64,000 nucleotides of DNA from an uncultured Pelagibacteraceae bacterium. GTDB taxonomy: Bacteria > Pseudomonadota > Alphaproteobacteria > Pelagibacterales > AG-422-B15. Shown in pieces: positions 45,542 to 55,334 of this stretch. The notes beneath the pieces were generated by a model. The model was not told the origin of the DNA. It saw only the letters and a list, made by a program, of their open reading frames with translations, and made no database searches. How positions within the stretch are numbered: the first letter of the stretch is position 1; each line of letters starts with the position of its first letter. Location of the stretch: assembly GCA_902546615.1 (NCBI GenBank), contig CACCKE010000001.1:78409-142408 (forward strand). Reading direction: 5' to 3'. The position numbers and the translations under genes were made by a program.

Positions 45542-48220
45542 TTAACTATTAGCTATATTTTTTAAAACATATTGAAGAATACCGCCATCTAAAAGGTATT
45601 CAACTTCTGTTGCGGTATTAACTAGTAGCTTCAAATCAATTGTAATGTTTTTTCCATTTGCATAAAAAATTTGAGCTTTGTACTTTCCTTGTGGCTTCAG
45701 TTTATTAGCTATACCTGTGATACTTACTTTCTCTGAACCCAGAAGTTTTAATGATTTACGATTGTCATTTCCTATAAATTGAAATGGCAATACACCCATA
45801 CCAACAAGATTAGATCTGTGAATACGCTCATAAGACTCTGCTATGACAGCCTTTACACCCAAAAGATTAGTGCCTTTCGCTGCCCAATCTCTTGAAGACC
45901 CCATTCCATAATCTTTTCCAGCAAAAATAATTAATGGTGTTTTTGATTTTTGGTACTTAACAGAGGCATCGTAAATTGACATTTGTTTCTGTGAAGGATA
46001 ATGAATTGTATATCCACCTTCGATATTATCTAGCATTTCATTTTTAATCCTAATATTAGCAAATGTTCCTCTCATCATTACTTCATGATTTCCACGCCTT
46101 GCTCCAAATGAATTAAAATCAACTTTTTTAATCTTTTTTGAGATTAGATAATCTCCTGCAGGACTGTCTTCTTTTATTGCTCCCGCAGGGCTAATATGAT
46201 CCGTCGTAACGGAGTCACCAAATATTCCAAGTATATTTGCTTTATTAATATCACTTACACTATTAGTTTCTGAATTTTTAAAAAATGGTGGATGTTGTAC
46301 ATAGGTTGATTTTTTATTCCATTTATAAGTGAGACCACTTGATGATTTCACTGAATTCCATTTTTTGTCACCTTTAAAAACATTTTTATACCTTTGCTTA
46401 TACAAATTTGAGTTTATTATTTTATTTATCACAACTTTTATTTCTTTAGTCTTAGGCCAGATATCTTTTAGATAAATTTTCTTATTATTGTGTCCAATAC
46501 CAATCGGTTCATTTGATAAATTTATCTTTGTTGAGCCTGCTAAAGCATAAGCTACAACAAGAGGTGGCGAGGCAAGGTAATTTGCTTTAACAAATGGATT
46601 TATTCTACCTTCAAAATTTCTATTTCCCGATAGAACACCACTAACAATTAAGTCATGTTTAGAAATTGTATCTGAAATATTTTTATCAAGAGGCCCGGAG
46701 TTTCCTATACAAGTCGTACAACCAAAACCTACAAGATTAAAACCGAGCTTGTCTAATTGCTCTTGGAGTCCAGATTTTTCCAAGTAGTCCGTAACAACTT
46801 TAGATCCTGGAGCTAGAGAGGTTTTAACCCAGGGTTTAGTTTTTAAACCTAGCTTATTTGCTTTTTTGGCAAGTAGTCCCGCTCCAATCATTACGCTTGG
46901 ATTTGAAGTGTTGGTACAACTCGTAATCGCCGCTATGGCAACATGCCCGTGATCAATTTCAAATTCGTTATTTACAGAAATAGGATTTGTCGTTTTCTTT
47001 TGGCCAAATTCGTCTTCAAAAGAGGTCATAAATTGATCAGCAACATTTGACAGTAGTATTTTGTCTTGAGGCCTTTTTGGTCCAGCCAAGCTAGGCTCAA
47101 TGCTTGATAAATCTAACTCCATCGTATCAGTGTAAACTCTTTTATTTTTTTTATAATCTTCCCATAACCCTTGTGCCTTTGAATATCTCTCTACAAGTTT
47201 AATTTCATCAGCCGCTCTTCCGCTAACTTTTAAAAATTTTACAGTCTCCTCGTCTATTGGAAAAAATCCACAAGTTGCACCATACTCTGGAGCCATATTT
47301 GAAATTGTTGCTCGATCAGGAACGGATAACTCTTTCAGTCCTTTCCCATAGAATTCTACAAATTTTCCAACTACACCCTTTTTTCTTAATTGTTCGGTAA
47401 TTGTTAAAACCAAATCAGTAGCAGTTATTCCTTCTTTGATTTTTCCTTTAATTTTAAAGCCAATAACTTCAGGAACCACCATAGAAATTGGCTGACCTAA
47501 CATTGCCGCTTCAGCCTCTATTCCACCAACGCCCCAACCAAGAACAGAAAGTCCATTGATCATTGTTGTGTGACTATCAGTTCCTACAACCGTATCTGGA
47601 TAAGCTAAATTGACTTTTTTATTTTTAATTTTTTTCTTTTCTGACCAAACTGTTTTAGCGAGATATTCTAAATTAACTTGGTGACATATACCTGTTCCTG
47701 GAGGCACTACCCTAAAGTTATTAAAGGACTTTTGTCCCCATCTTAGAAATTCATATCTCTCAATATTTCTTTTGTATTCTAAATCAACATTTGCTTTATG
47801 AGCAGTTGCCGTTCCAAATTTGTCTACCATAACAGAGTGATCAATTACTAAATCAACTGGCGATAATGGATTGACTTTTTTAGGATCACCTTTTTCATTT
47901 TTTATCGCAGATCTCATTGACGCAAGATCAACCACAGCTGGAACACCTGTGAAATCCTGCATTAGAACTCGTGCAGGCCTAAAATTAATTTCTTTGTTAA
48001 CTTTTTTATCAGACTTCCATTTCTCAAATTCTTTAATGTCATTTAATTCAACTGTAGACCCATCTTCATTTCTTATGAGGTTTTCTAAGAGAACTTTTAT
48101 AGAAAATGGTAATGCGGATATATTTTTAAGGCCATTTTTTTCAGCCGCTTTGAAACTGTAATAGGTATAGGTTTTTTTTCCTATTTTTAGTGTTTTTTTT
48201 GTCTTAAAGCTGTCGTACAT
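45542..48220 (-). CDS. acnA: Aconitate hydratase A
   Basis: PDTVVGTDSHTTMINGLSVLGWGVGGIEAEAAMLGQP, AAITSCTNTSNPSVMIGAGLLAKKA, GFGCTTCIGNSGPL, GKDYGMGSSRDWAAKGTNLLGV. Confidence 0.98.
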   Translation of the reverse strand: MYDSFKTKKTLKIGKKTYTYYSFKAAEKNGLKNISALPFSIKVLLENLIRNEDGSTVELNDIKEFEKWKSDKKVNKEINFRPARVLMQDFTGVPAVVDLASMRSAIKNEKGDPKKVNPLSPVDLVIDHSVMVDKFGTATAHKANVDLEYKRNIERYEFLRWGQKSFNNFRVVPPGTGICHQVNLEYLAKTVWSEKKKIKNKKVNLAYPDTVVGTDSHTTMINGLSVLGWGVGGIEAEAAMLGQPISMVVPEVIGFKIKGKIKEGITATDLVLTITEQLRKKGVVGKFVEFYGKGLKELSVPDRATISNMAPEYGATCGFFPIDEETVKFLKVSGRAADEIKLVERYSKAQGLWEDYKKNKRVYTDTMELDLSSIEPSLAGPKRPQDKILLSNVADQFMTSFEDEFGQKKTTNPISVNNEFEIDHGHVAIAAITSCTNTSNPSVMIGAGLLAKKANKLGLKTKPWVKTSLAPGSKVVTDYLEKSGLQEQLDKLGFNLVGFGCTTCIGNSGPLDKNISDTISKHDLIVSGVLSGNRNFEGRINPFVKANYLASPPLVVAYALAGSTKINLSNEPIGIGHNNKKIYLKDIWPKTKEIKVVINKIINSNLYKQRYKNVFKGDKKWNSVKSSSGLTYKWNKKSTYVQHPPFFKNSETNSVSDINKANILGIFGDSVTTDHISPAGAIKEDSPAGDYLISKKIKKVDFNSFGARRGNHEVMMRGTFANIRIKNEMLDNIEGGYTIHYPSQKQMSIYDASVKYQKSKTPLIIFAGKDYGMGSSRDWAAKGTNLLGVKAVIAESYERIHRSNLVGMGVLPFQFIGNDNRKSLKLLGSEKVSITGIANKLKPQGKYKAQIFYANGKNITIDLKLLVNTATEVEYLLDGGILQYVLKNIANS

Positions 48221-48279
48221 AGAGGTTTACTGCTGCTATATTTAGACTAATTTAACAAGCTATCAACATAAAGTTTATA

Positions 48280-48879
48280 ATGAACGAACTAAAAACTGAG
48301 AATTTGAGTTGTAAAAGGGGAGAAAACATAGTTCTCAATAATATTAATTTTTCAATTAAGTCAGGTGAAACGTTGGTTGTAAAAGGGAGAAATGGCTCTG
48401 GAAAAACTACCCTTTTAAGAATTCTATCCAGTTTTATTACATCTTACGAGGGCAAAGTATTGTTTAATGATGTTGGTATAAGTGAAGATAATCTATACAA
48501 TAGTAAATTCAACCTAATTGGCCAAAAGAATTCTTTAAAAGAAAATCTTTCTATAAAAAAAAATTTAGAGTTATGGGATATTCTTTTTAATGAAGCTCTT
48601 GATCATACAAAGTTATTAGAACATAACAATTTGTATCATTTGTTTAATAAGGATGTTAGCTCCTTAAGTGATGGTCAAAAAAAATGTATCTCCCTCCACA
48701 GACTTAATTACAATAAATATGATCTGTGGTTTTTAGATGAACCATTTGTTTTTCTAGATGAGGTCAACACAAACTTACTTATAGAAAAAATTAATCAATT
48801 TAATGAAAATATGGGAACAGTTATACTTACTTCTAATATAAATTTACCGAAAAAATTTCATAAGGAAATTAATATTTAA
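48280..48879 (+). CDS. ccmA: Heme exporter ATP-binding protein
   Basis: VKGRNGSGKTTLLRILS Walker A, SSLSDGQKKCISLHRL, WFLDEPFVFLD; followed by ccmB. Confidence 0.93.
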   Translation: MNELKTENLSCKRGENIVLNNINFSIKSGETLVVKGRNGSGKTTLLRILSSFITSYEGKVLFNDVGISEDNLYNSKFNLIGQKNSLKENLSIKKNLELWDILFNEALDHTKLLEHNNLYHLFNKDVSSLSDGQKKCISLHRLNYNKYDLWFLDEPFVFLDEVNTNLLIEKINQFNENMGTVILTSNINLPKKFHKEINI

Positions 48880-48880
48880 T

Positions 48881-49504
48881 ATGTCTAACCTAATTAAAAG
48901 AGATCTATTATTATCTTTTTATTCGAGTGCTAATTTCTTTTTTACGGTATCTTTTTTTATCCTTATTTTAATGTTAATTCCATTTGCATTTGGTACTCAA
49001 ACTGAGCAGCTTAAAGTTTTATTTAGAGGTGTTGTTTGGATTGCTCTAGCTTTATCAATTATTATTACAGTTGATAGAATTTATAATGCTGATTATGAGG
49101 ATGGTAATTTAGATATTATTATGCAGAAAAATAAGACGATTGAGTATTTAATAATCAGTAAATATATAACACATTGGTTTATTTATTGCCTTCCACTTTT
49201 AGTAATTCTGCCATTATTGAGTTTTCTATTTTATTTGGATTATCTAGAGACTACGCAAATATTTATAAACTTATTTATAGGCTCATTTGGCATGGTTTTC
49301 ATTGCAAATTTCGTGAGCGCGCTAACACTTGGCGCCAGAAGAACAATTTTCTTGAAAGCAATTATAATGATACCACTATTTGTACCATTTATTATTTTTG
49401 GCTCTGATGCTGGTTCTTGGCCAATTTTGTTAGCATTATCAATGCTCTCTTTTGTTATTTCTATATATGTAACTGCATATGGTCTGCGTCTTTATGGAGA
49501 GTAG
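48881..49504 (+). CDS. ccmB: Heme exporter permease
   Basis: Position and multi-pass membrane sequence (RDLLLSFYSSANFFFTVSFFIL..., ALTLGARRT). Confidence 0.92.
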   Translation: MSNLIKRDLLLSFYSSANFFFTVSFFILILMLIPFAFGTQTEQLKVLFRGVVWIALALSIIITVDRIYNADYEDGNLDIIMQKNKTIEYLIISKYITHWFIYCLPLLVILPLLSFLFYLDYLETTQIFINLFIGSFGMVFIANFVSALTLGARRTIFLKAIIMIPLFVPFIIFGSDAGSWPILLALSMLSFVISIYVTAYGLRLYGE

Positions 49505-49538
49505 GCAATACTTCAAGTCAATATATATATATTAGAAG

Positions 49539-50240
49539 ATGTATATTAAAATTAAAAATAACCATATTGAACTTATCAAGTCTGCTAATCCATACCTGAT
49601 TTTTGCAACAATTTTTGCATTTGTTATAGGCTTATATTATTCACTTTTTCAATCTCCTCCAGATTATATTCAAGGAGATTCGATGAGAATTATGTATATA
49701 CATGTTCCCTCAGCATGGTTTGCACTTATGACTTATTCAATTTTAGCTGGTTCATGTGTTCTTTGGTTCATAACCCGAAACCCCCTTTTTAATGTTGTTG
49801 CAAGATCAATTGCTCAAGTAGGAATGATATTTACTTTAATGTCATTGATAACTGGAAGTATATGGGGCAAGCCTACATGGGGTGTATGGTGGGTATGGGA
49901 TGCGAGACTAACTTCTATGTTAATATTATTTTTTCTTTACATCGCTTATATCTTTCTTTGGCAGGCAATATCAAACAAGGAACTTGCTTCAAAAATATCA
50001 GCAGCACTAGCAATAATAGGTTTTATCAATATACCAATAATTAAATTTTCAGTTGATTGGTGGAATACTTTGCATCAACCTGCTTCAATTTCAAAACTTT
50101 CTGCACCAAGTATTGATGTTAGTATGCTGATTCCATTATTTATAATGACAGCCGCCTGTTTTTTATTTCTAGTAACAGTATCACTAATTAGATTCAGACT
50201 TGTTCTGATTGAAAATAAAGTGTTAAGGACCAGCAACTAA
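49539..50240 (+). CDS. ccmC: Heme exporter permease CcmC
   Basis: GDSMRIMYIHVPSAWFALMTY, WGKPTWGVWWVWDARLTSMLILFFLYIAYI, VDWWNTLHQPASI. Confidence 0.97.
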   Translation: MYIKIKNNHIELIKSANPYLIFATIFAFVIGLYYSLFQSPPDYIQGDSMRIMYIHVPSAWFALMTYSILAGSCVLWFITRNPLFNVVARSIAQVGMIFTLMSLITGSIWGKPTWGVWWVWDARLTSMLILFFLYIAYIFLWQAISNKELASKISAALAIIGFINIPIIKFSVDWWNTLHQPASISKLSAPSIDVSMLIPLFIMTAACFLFLVTVSLIRFRLVLIENKVLRTSN

Positions 50241-50395
50241 TGAATGAATTATTAGATATGGGTGGATACGCAATCTTTGTTTGGTCTTCATATGGTATTT
50301 TTTTCTTTTCTTTAATTATATTTTTTTTAATCAATATATTGAATTTAAGGAAATACGAAAAAATTTTTAATAAAACAAAAAACAAAATTGACTAA
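50240..50395 (+). CDS. ccmD: Heme exporter protein CcmD, 51 aa; not in the supplied ORF track
   Basis: Manual translation MNELLDMGGYAIFVWSSYGIFFFSLIIFFLINILNLRKYEKIFNKTKNKID*; typical GGYAxFVWxxY N-terminus, located between ccmC and ccmE. Confidence 0.93.
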   Translation: MNELLDMGGYAIFVWSSYGIFFFSLIIFFLINILNLRKYEKIFNKTKNKID

Positions 50396-50825
50396 TTTAG
50401 TAAAAAGCAGATTAATTAAATTTCTATTAAGTTTAATTATTGTTTCAATCGCTGTATTGATAATTATTTTTAACTTAAGAGATAATATAATATATTTTTA
50501 TGGCCCTACTGAACTTTTAAAAAATTCAGATAAACAAGGTCAAATAATTAGATTGGGAGGACTTGTATCAGTAAGCTCTGTTCAAAACGAATCTGACAGT
50601 ATTTTTTATTTCAGTATTACTGATGGTGATAACAAAATTGATGTGAAATACGAAGGTATTTTGCCAAATTTATTTGCTGAAGATAAGGGAGTTGTAGTTG
50701 AGGGGGTTTATATGAATGATGGTAGATTTATTGCGAATAAAGTCTTAGCTAAGCACGACGAAAACTATATGCCTCCCGAAGTTATAGAAACACTTAAAAA
50801 ATCAGGCAAATGGCAAGGTGAATGA
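50388..50825 (+). CDS. ccmE: Cytochrome c maturation protein CcmE (TTG start)
   Basis: LGGLVSVSSVQ, VKYEGILPNLFAEDKGVVVEG, VLAKHDENYMPPEV heme-binding H-x3-Y motif. Confidence 0.96.
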   Translation: MTNLVKSRLIKFLLSLIIVSIAVLIIIFNLRDNIIYFYGPTELLKNSDKQGQIIRLGGLVSVSSVQNESDSIFYFSITDGDNKIDVKYEGILPNLFAEDKGVVVEGVYMNDGRFIANKVLAKHDENYMPPEVIETLKKSGKWQGE

Positions 50826-52723
50826 GTTTATATATTTTTTATATTTCAAATTTTTTACTACTTCTTTGTCTAACTGCATCAGTGATTCAGTCTAGTAAAA
50901 TTATAAATAATAAAATATTCACAAGACCTGGTGTTATTACGCTGGCCTACGTACAGTTAATTTCAATACTATTAACATTTTTAATTCTAATTTATCTTTT
51001 TCTTATTTCAGATTTTAATTTTGATTTAGTTTATTTCAATTCTCATTCAGAAAAACCACTTATATATAAATTCTCTGGTGTTTGGGGAAATCATGAAGGA
51101 AGTATGCTTTTATGGATATTAATTTTGGTCTTATTTAATTTTTTATTTGCCCTTTCAAGAGGAATTTCAGAACGGTTTAAAGAGATAACAGTTGCGGTAC
51201 AGAGTATTATGATCTTTGGATTTGTCGCATTTTTAGTTTTTTTATCTAATCCGTTTGCATTAAATCAAAATAATTTTTTCGACGGGATTGGTTTAAATCC
51301 TATTTTACAGGATCCACTCCTAGCAATTCATCCACCTGTGTTGTATATAGGCTATGTTGGCTTTTCCCTTGTGTTTAGCTTAGCAATCGCAGGATTAATT
51401 ACTAAAGAAGTTGATCAGCAATGGGCTTCAATTGTTAAACCTTGGGTTTTTTCTGCATGGGCGTTTCTTACAGCTGGGATAGCTCTAGGTTCATTTTGGG
51501 CTTATTACGAACTCGGTTGGGGAGGTTATTGGTTTTGGGACCCAGTTGAGAATGCATCGCTAATGCCGTGGATAGCCGCAACTGCATTAATTCATTGTGT
51601 GTTGATACTTCAGAAAAGAAATGTAATGCAATCTTGGACCATTATTTTAGCCATACTTACATTTTCACTGAGCTTAGTTGGAACATTTCTTGTACGATCT
51701 GGAATTCTAAATTCCGTTCATACCTTCGCTAGTGATCCCGGGAGAGGTCTATTTATTTTATTATTTATTTTTCTTATACTTGTCTTTTCTTTTAGTTTAT
51801 TTGCATACAACTTTGAAAAAATTAATAAGACAAGTAGTATGGGTTTGATCAGCAGGGGTACAGGTATACAGGTAAATAACTGGCTTTTGATAACCATTTT
51901 AACGATTGTTTTCTTAGGAACCATGTACCCTCTTGCAACTGATTTATTACTTAATAAGAGCTTAACTGTTGGGCCAAAATATTACTCAACGACTATAGCC
52001 CCCATCATAATACTTTTTCTTTTTTTTATGTTTATATCTCCGCGTTTGGGATGGACTGACACAAAACTCTATAAAATAATAATTCAAATGCGATATCTCA
52101 TTATTACATCATTAACTATAACATTGATAATTAGTCTATATTTTGAATTATTTAATTTGACTGAAACCTTAATTATCTTTTTTAGTTTGCTTTTAATAAT
52201 TTCTTCTATGACAGCTAGTATAAATTTTAATAAGCAAAATATTTTAGTAAGAACAAATTTAGGCCAAAATCTTGCACACGCTGGATTTGGTATCTTGATG
52301 ATGGCAGTTGTAAGTAATGCCGTGTATTCTGAGGAGAGAATTTATAATGCTAAAGTTGGAGATAATTTACAATTGCAAAAGTATATTTTTAGTTTTGATA
52401 AAATAGAACAAGTTGAGGAAAGCAATTATAATTCACTAAAAGCATATTTCCTTATGAAAAAAGACGGAAAGTTAATAGATACATTTACTCCTGAAATCAG
52501 ATTTTATTCAAATCCACCTACAATTACTTCTGAATCAAGTATTTTGCACAAGTTTTTTTCAGATATTTACCTTGTCATGAATGTTCCTCAAGATCAGCAG
52601 TCAATAAGTGTCAGAATGCATATCAAACCTTTCATGACAATACTTTGGTTAGGTACGTTAATGATAATCATTGGGGGAATTATATCTGCTTCCATAAGAA
52701 TCGGACGTTTGAATGAAAAGTAA
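50822..52723 (+). CDS. ccmF: Cytochrome c-type biogenesis protein CcmF
   Basis: WGNHEGSMLLW, DPLLAIHPPVLYIGYVG, WAYYELGWGGYWFWDPVENASLMPW, NLGQNLAHAGFG. Confidence 0.98.
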   Translation: MSLYIFYISNFLLLLCLTASVIQSSKIINNKIFTRPGVITLAYVQLISILLTFLILIYLFLISDFNFDLVYFNSHSEKPLIYKFSGVWGNHEGSMLLWILILVLFNFLFALSRGISERFKEITVAVQSIMIFGFVAFLVFLSNPFALNQNNFFDGIGLNPILQDPLLAIHPPVLYIGYVGFSLVFSLAIAGLITKEVDQQWASIVKPWVFSAWAFLTAGIALGSFWAYYELGWGGYWFWDPVENASLMPWIAATALIHCVLILQKRNVMQSWTIILAILTFSLSLVGTFLVRSGILNSVHTFASDPGRGLFILLFIFLILVFSFSLFAYNFEKINKTSSMGLISRGTGIQVNNWLLITILTIVFLGTMYPLATDLLLNKSLTVGPKYYSTTIAPIIILFLFFMFISPRLGWTDTKLYKIIIQMRYLIITSLTITLIISLYFELFNLTETLIIFFSLLLIISSMTASINFNKQNILVRTNLGQNLAHAGFGILMMAVVSNAVYSEERIYNAKVGDNLQLQKYIFSFDKIEQVEESNYNSLKAYFLMKKDGKLIDTFTPEIRFYSNPPTITSESSILHKFFSDIYLVMNVPQDQQSISVRMHIKPFMTILWLGTLMIIIGGIISASIRIGRLNEK

Positions 52724-53237
52724 TCGTTTAAAATTTTTACCTTTGATCTTAATAATATTGTTCAGTTTATTCTTATTTTTTTCTTTAAATAATGACACCT
52801 CAAAACTTTCAAGTCCTCTTGTTGGAAAAAAAGTACCAGAATTTTCATTACCAAACCTTTTTGGACAGGAAGAACTTACAAATTTAGACTTAAATAGTGA
52901 AAACCCAATTTTATTAAATGTTTGGTCTTCTTGGTGTATACCATGTCGTGCAGAGCACGACATATTAATGGTTTTGTCAGAACTGTATGAAGTGGAAATA
53001 TTTGGTTTGAATTACAAAGATAATAATGAAGAAGCAAAAAATTTCATAAATGGTCTTGGAAATCCATTTGTCAAAATTGGCTCAGATAATTCAGGAAGAA
53101 CCTCTATTGATTTGGGAGTTTATGGAGTTCCTGAGACTTATATTATTGCCAACGGTATAATTATTTATAAACATATTGGTCCAATTCATATGAATGAGAT
53201 GGAAGAGAAAATTCTTCCAATAATTAGGGATAATTAA
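52713..53237 (+). CDS. ccmG: Thiol:disulfide interchange protein DsbE/CcmG
   Basis: NVWSSWCIPCRAEHDIL, GVYGVPETYIIANGII. Confidence 0.95.
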   Translation: MKSNRLKFLPLILIILFSLFLFFSLNNDTSKLSSPLVGKKVPEFSLPNLFGQEELTNLDLNSENPILLNVWSSWCIPCRAEHDILMVLSELYEVEIFGLNYKDNNEEAKNFINGLGNPFVKIGSDNSGRTSIDLGVYGVPETYIIANGIIIYKHIGPIHMNEMEEKILPIIRDN

Positions 53238-53240
53238 AGG

Positions 53241-53597
53241 ATGACAAAGATCATTAACATATTTTTACTCCTTTTTTTGCTACAAAATAATGCCATAGCT
53301 GAAGACCCTAGGGCAATTGAGCTTTTTAAAGAGGTAAGGTGTCTTGTGTGCCAGGGCCAAACAATACATGAGTCTAATGCTGAATTAGCAGAGGATATAA
53401 AAAAACTTATTCGTGAAAAAATTAGTCAAGGTGAGACCGATCAGCAAATTAAAGAATATTTAGTAGAACGATATGGCGATTGGATTTTGATGACACCGCC
53501 ATTTAACAGCCTAACTTATATATTATGGTCTCTTCCATTCCTTATAATGATAATTGGAGCTATTGCAATTTATAGACAAAAAAGAAGCCATGCCTAA
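53241..53597 (+). CDS. ccmH: Cytochrome c-type biogenesis protein CcmH
   Basis: EVRCLVCQGQTIHESNAELAEDIKKLI, YLVERYGDWILMTPPFN. Confidence 0.96.
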   Translation: MTKIINIFLLLFLLQNNAIAEDPRAIELFKEVRCLVCQGQTIHESNAELAEDIKKLIREKISQGETDQQIKEYLVERYGDWILMTPPFNSLTYILWSLPFLIMIIGAIAIYRQKRSHA

Positions 53598-53669
53598 TTT
53601 TTGACAATTTGTAGATATCTTTTAAACAATTTGAAATTTTATATTATAGTACAATTAAAAGAGGTGTTT

Positions 53670-53969
53670 ATGAAATCAAAAATTTATGCGTTTTTATTAT
53701 TTTTTTTCCTAGGTCTGAATTTCACTTTTGCAGGCGGCATCGAAGATGAGACAAAAGATTATGAGGATGTTGAACTTACAACAAGAGAAGATATTTCTGA
53801 ATTTCAAGAATTACAAGAACCATTATATGAAAAGCTAGAAGAAATAGCTGCTGATGGATGTGACGGTGAAGGTAATGTAGTTAAATGGTCGGGTGGATGC
53901 GTAACTTGGTCAGGTGGTTATGTACAAGAAGGTGAAGTGGCCGATACATTTGTAAGATACGGATCATAA
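53670..53969 (+). CDS. Small secreted protein of unknown function with KWSGGCVTWSGGYV duplication
   Basis: Signal peptide MKSKIYAFLLFFFLGLNFTFAGG; start trimmed from track ORF (53601) to ATG 53670 preceded by AAAGAGGTG. Confidence 0.7.
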   Translation: MKSKIYAFLLFFFLGLNFTFAGGIEDETKDYEDVELTTREDISEFQELQEPLYEKLEEIAADGCDGEGNVVKWSGGCVTWSGGYVQEGEVADTFVRYGS

Positions 53970-53979
53970 AAATCTTTTC

Positions 53980-54465
53980 ATGAAAAAATTATTTATTACC
54001 TTTCTAATTTTAATATTTTATGGATTTAGTGCTCAATCCAATGATGAAAATATGTGGTCATTTTCATTAGGTCAATTTGACGTAAACGATACAGTTGACT
54101 CATCGGAAATAAGATTTGAATATTTGTACGCCAATAACTTTTTAAAAAATAATTACGATCTTAAACCTTTCTTAGGTGTTATGAGAAACGGAGATAATGG
54201 AAAATATATTTATTCAGGTTTAAGAAAAAATATTGGAATTTCTGAAAAATGGTTTTTTACACCAAGCTTCGCGTTAGGATATTATGATCGAGGTGATAGT
54301 AAAGATTTGGGATACAATCTCGAATTTAGAAGTCAGATTGAGTTTTCATATAAACTTAAATCAAGTCGAATAGGATTTAATTTAAATCATATATCCAATG
54401 CAAGCATTGGTGATACGAACCCTGGTACAGAAAGCGCAACGATCTCACTCATAAGACCTTTTTAA
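53980..54465 (+). CDS. PagL-like lipid A 3-O-deacylase/acyloxyacyl hydrolase
   Basis: Signal peptide, small beta-barrel, C-terminal NHISNASIGDTNPGTESATISL resembling the PagL His-x-Ser active-site region. Confidence 0.75.
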   Translation: MKKLFITFLILIFYGFSAQSNDENMWSFSLGQFDVNDTVDSSEIRFEYLYANNFLKNNYDLKPFLGVMRNGDNGKYIYSGLRKNIGISEKWFFTPSFALGYYDRGDSKDLGYNLEFRSQIEFSYKLKSSRIGFNLNHISNASIGDTNPGTESATISLIRPF

Positions 54466-55334
54466 TTTTTAATAAAATTATTTGAAAATTGCTCAGGATC
54501 AAAATCAAAAAGATCACTTATTTGCTCACCACTACCAATTGCTAAAATTGGTATTTTTGTTTTATTGGAAATTGATACTAGTGTTCCTCCTGCTGCATTG
54601 GAATCAAATTTCGTCATAATAATGCCAGTAATTTTCGTAAATTTATTAAATTCTTCCACTTGTTTTAAGGCATTTTGCCCTGTTGTGGCATCAATCGATA
54701 TTATTGAATCATGAGGAAGTGTTTCATCGTGTTTTTTAAGCACTCGGTCAATTTTACCTAATTGATCCATTAAATCAGTTTTGTTCTGAAGTCTTCCAGC
54801 TGTATCGATTATAACTACGTCAATATTATTTTTATTTGCATATGCAATTGACTTATAAACTACACTTGCTGGGTCAGATTTGTAAGCATCTCTTACAAAG
54901 TCCGTTCCTATTTTATCAGCCCATTCATTCAATTGTTCTGCAGCCGCTGCTCTAAAGGTATCAGCAGCAACCAACAGAACATTTTTTTTCTCTTTTTGAA
55001 ATTGATTTGCCAGTTTTGCAATTGTTGTAGTTTTACCTGAACCATTTACGCCTACCATTAATATAACGTAGGGTTTTGCGTTATTTTTATAGTCAATTTT
55101 TTTTATATTTGTTGATACAATTTCATTTATAATTTTACTAAGAGATGATTGGATTTCTTCCAGCGAAGGGGCATTAGAAAATTTTTCATTTGCTAATTTT
55201 GATGTAATGAGTTCTGATGTTTCAACATCAACGTCAGAAGTAATGAGAAGATCTTCAAAATCCTGTATTGTATTTTGATCAACTTTTTGATTTGCAAATA
55301 CTTTTGCTAGGCCGGATTTTAAACTCTTAAACAA
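54462..55334 (-). CDS. ftsY: Signal recognition particle receptor FtsY
   Basis: MVGVNGSGKTTTIAKLA, VAADTFRAAAAEQL, IIDTAGRLQNKTDLM, GIIMTKFDSNAAGG. Confidence 0.97.
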   Translation of the reverse strand: MFKSLKSGLAKVFANQKVDQNTIQDFEDLLITSDVDVETSELITSKLANEKFSNAPSLEEIQSSLSKIINEIVSTNIKKIDYKNNAKPYVILMVGVNGSGKTTTIAKLANQFQKEKKNVLLVAADTFRAAAAEQLNEWADKIGTDFVRDAYKSDPASVVYKSIAYANKNNIDVVIIDTAGRLQNKTDLMDQLGKIDRVLKKHDETLPHDSIISIDATTGQNALKQVEEFNKFTKITGIIMTKFDSNAAGGTLVSISNKTKIPILAIGSGEQISDLFDFDPEQFSNNFIKN

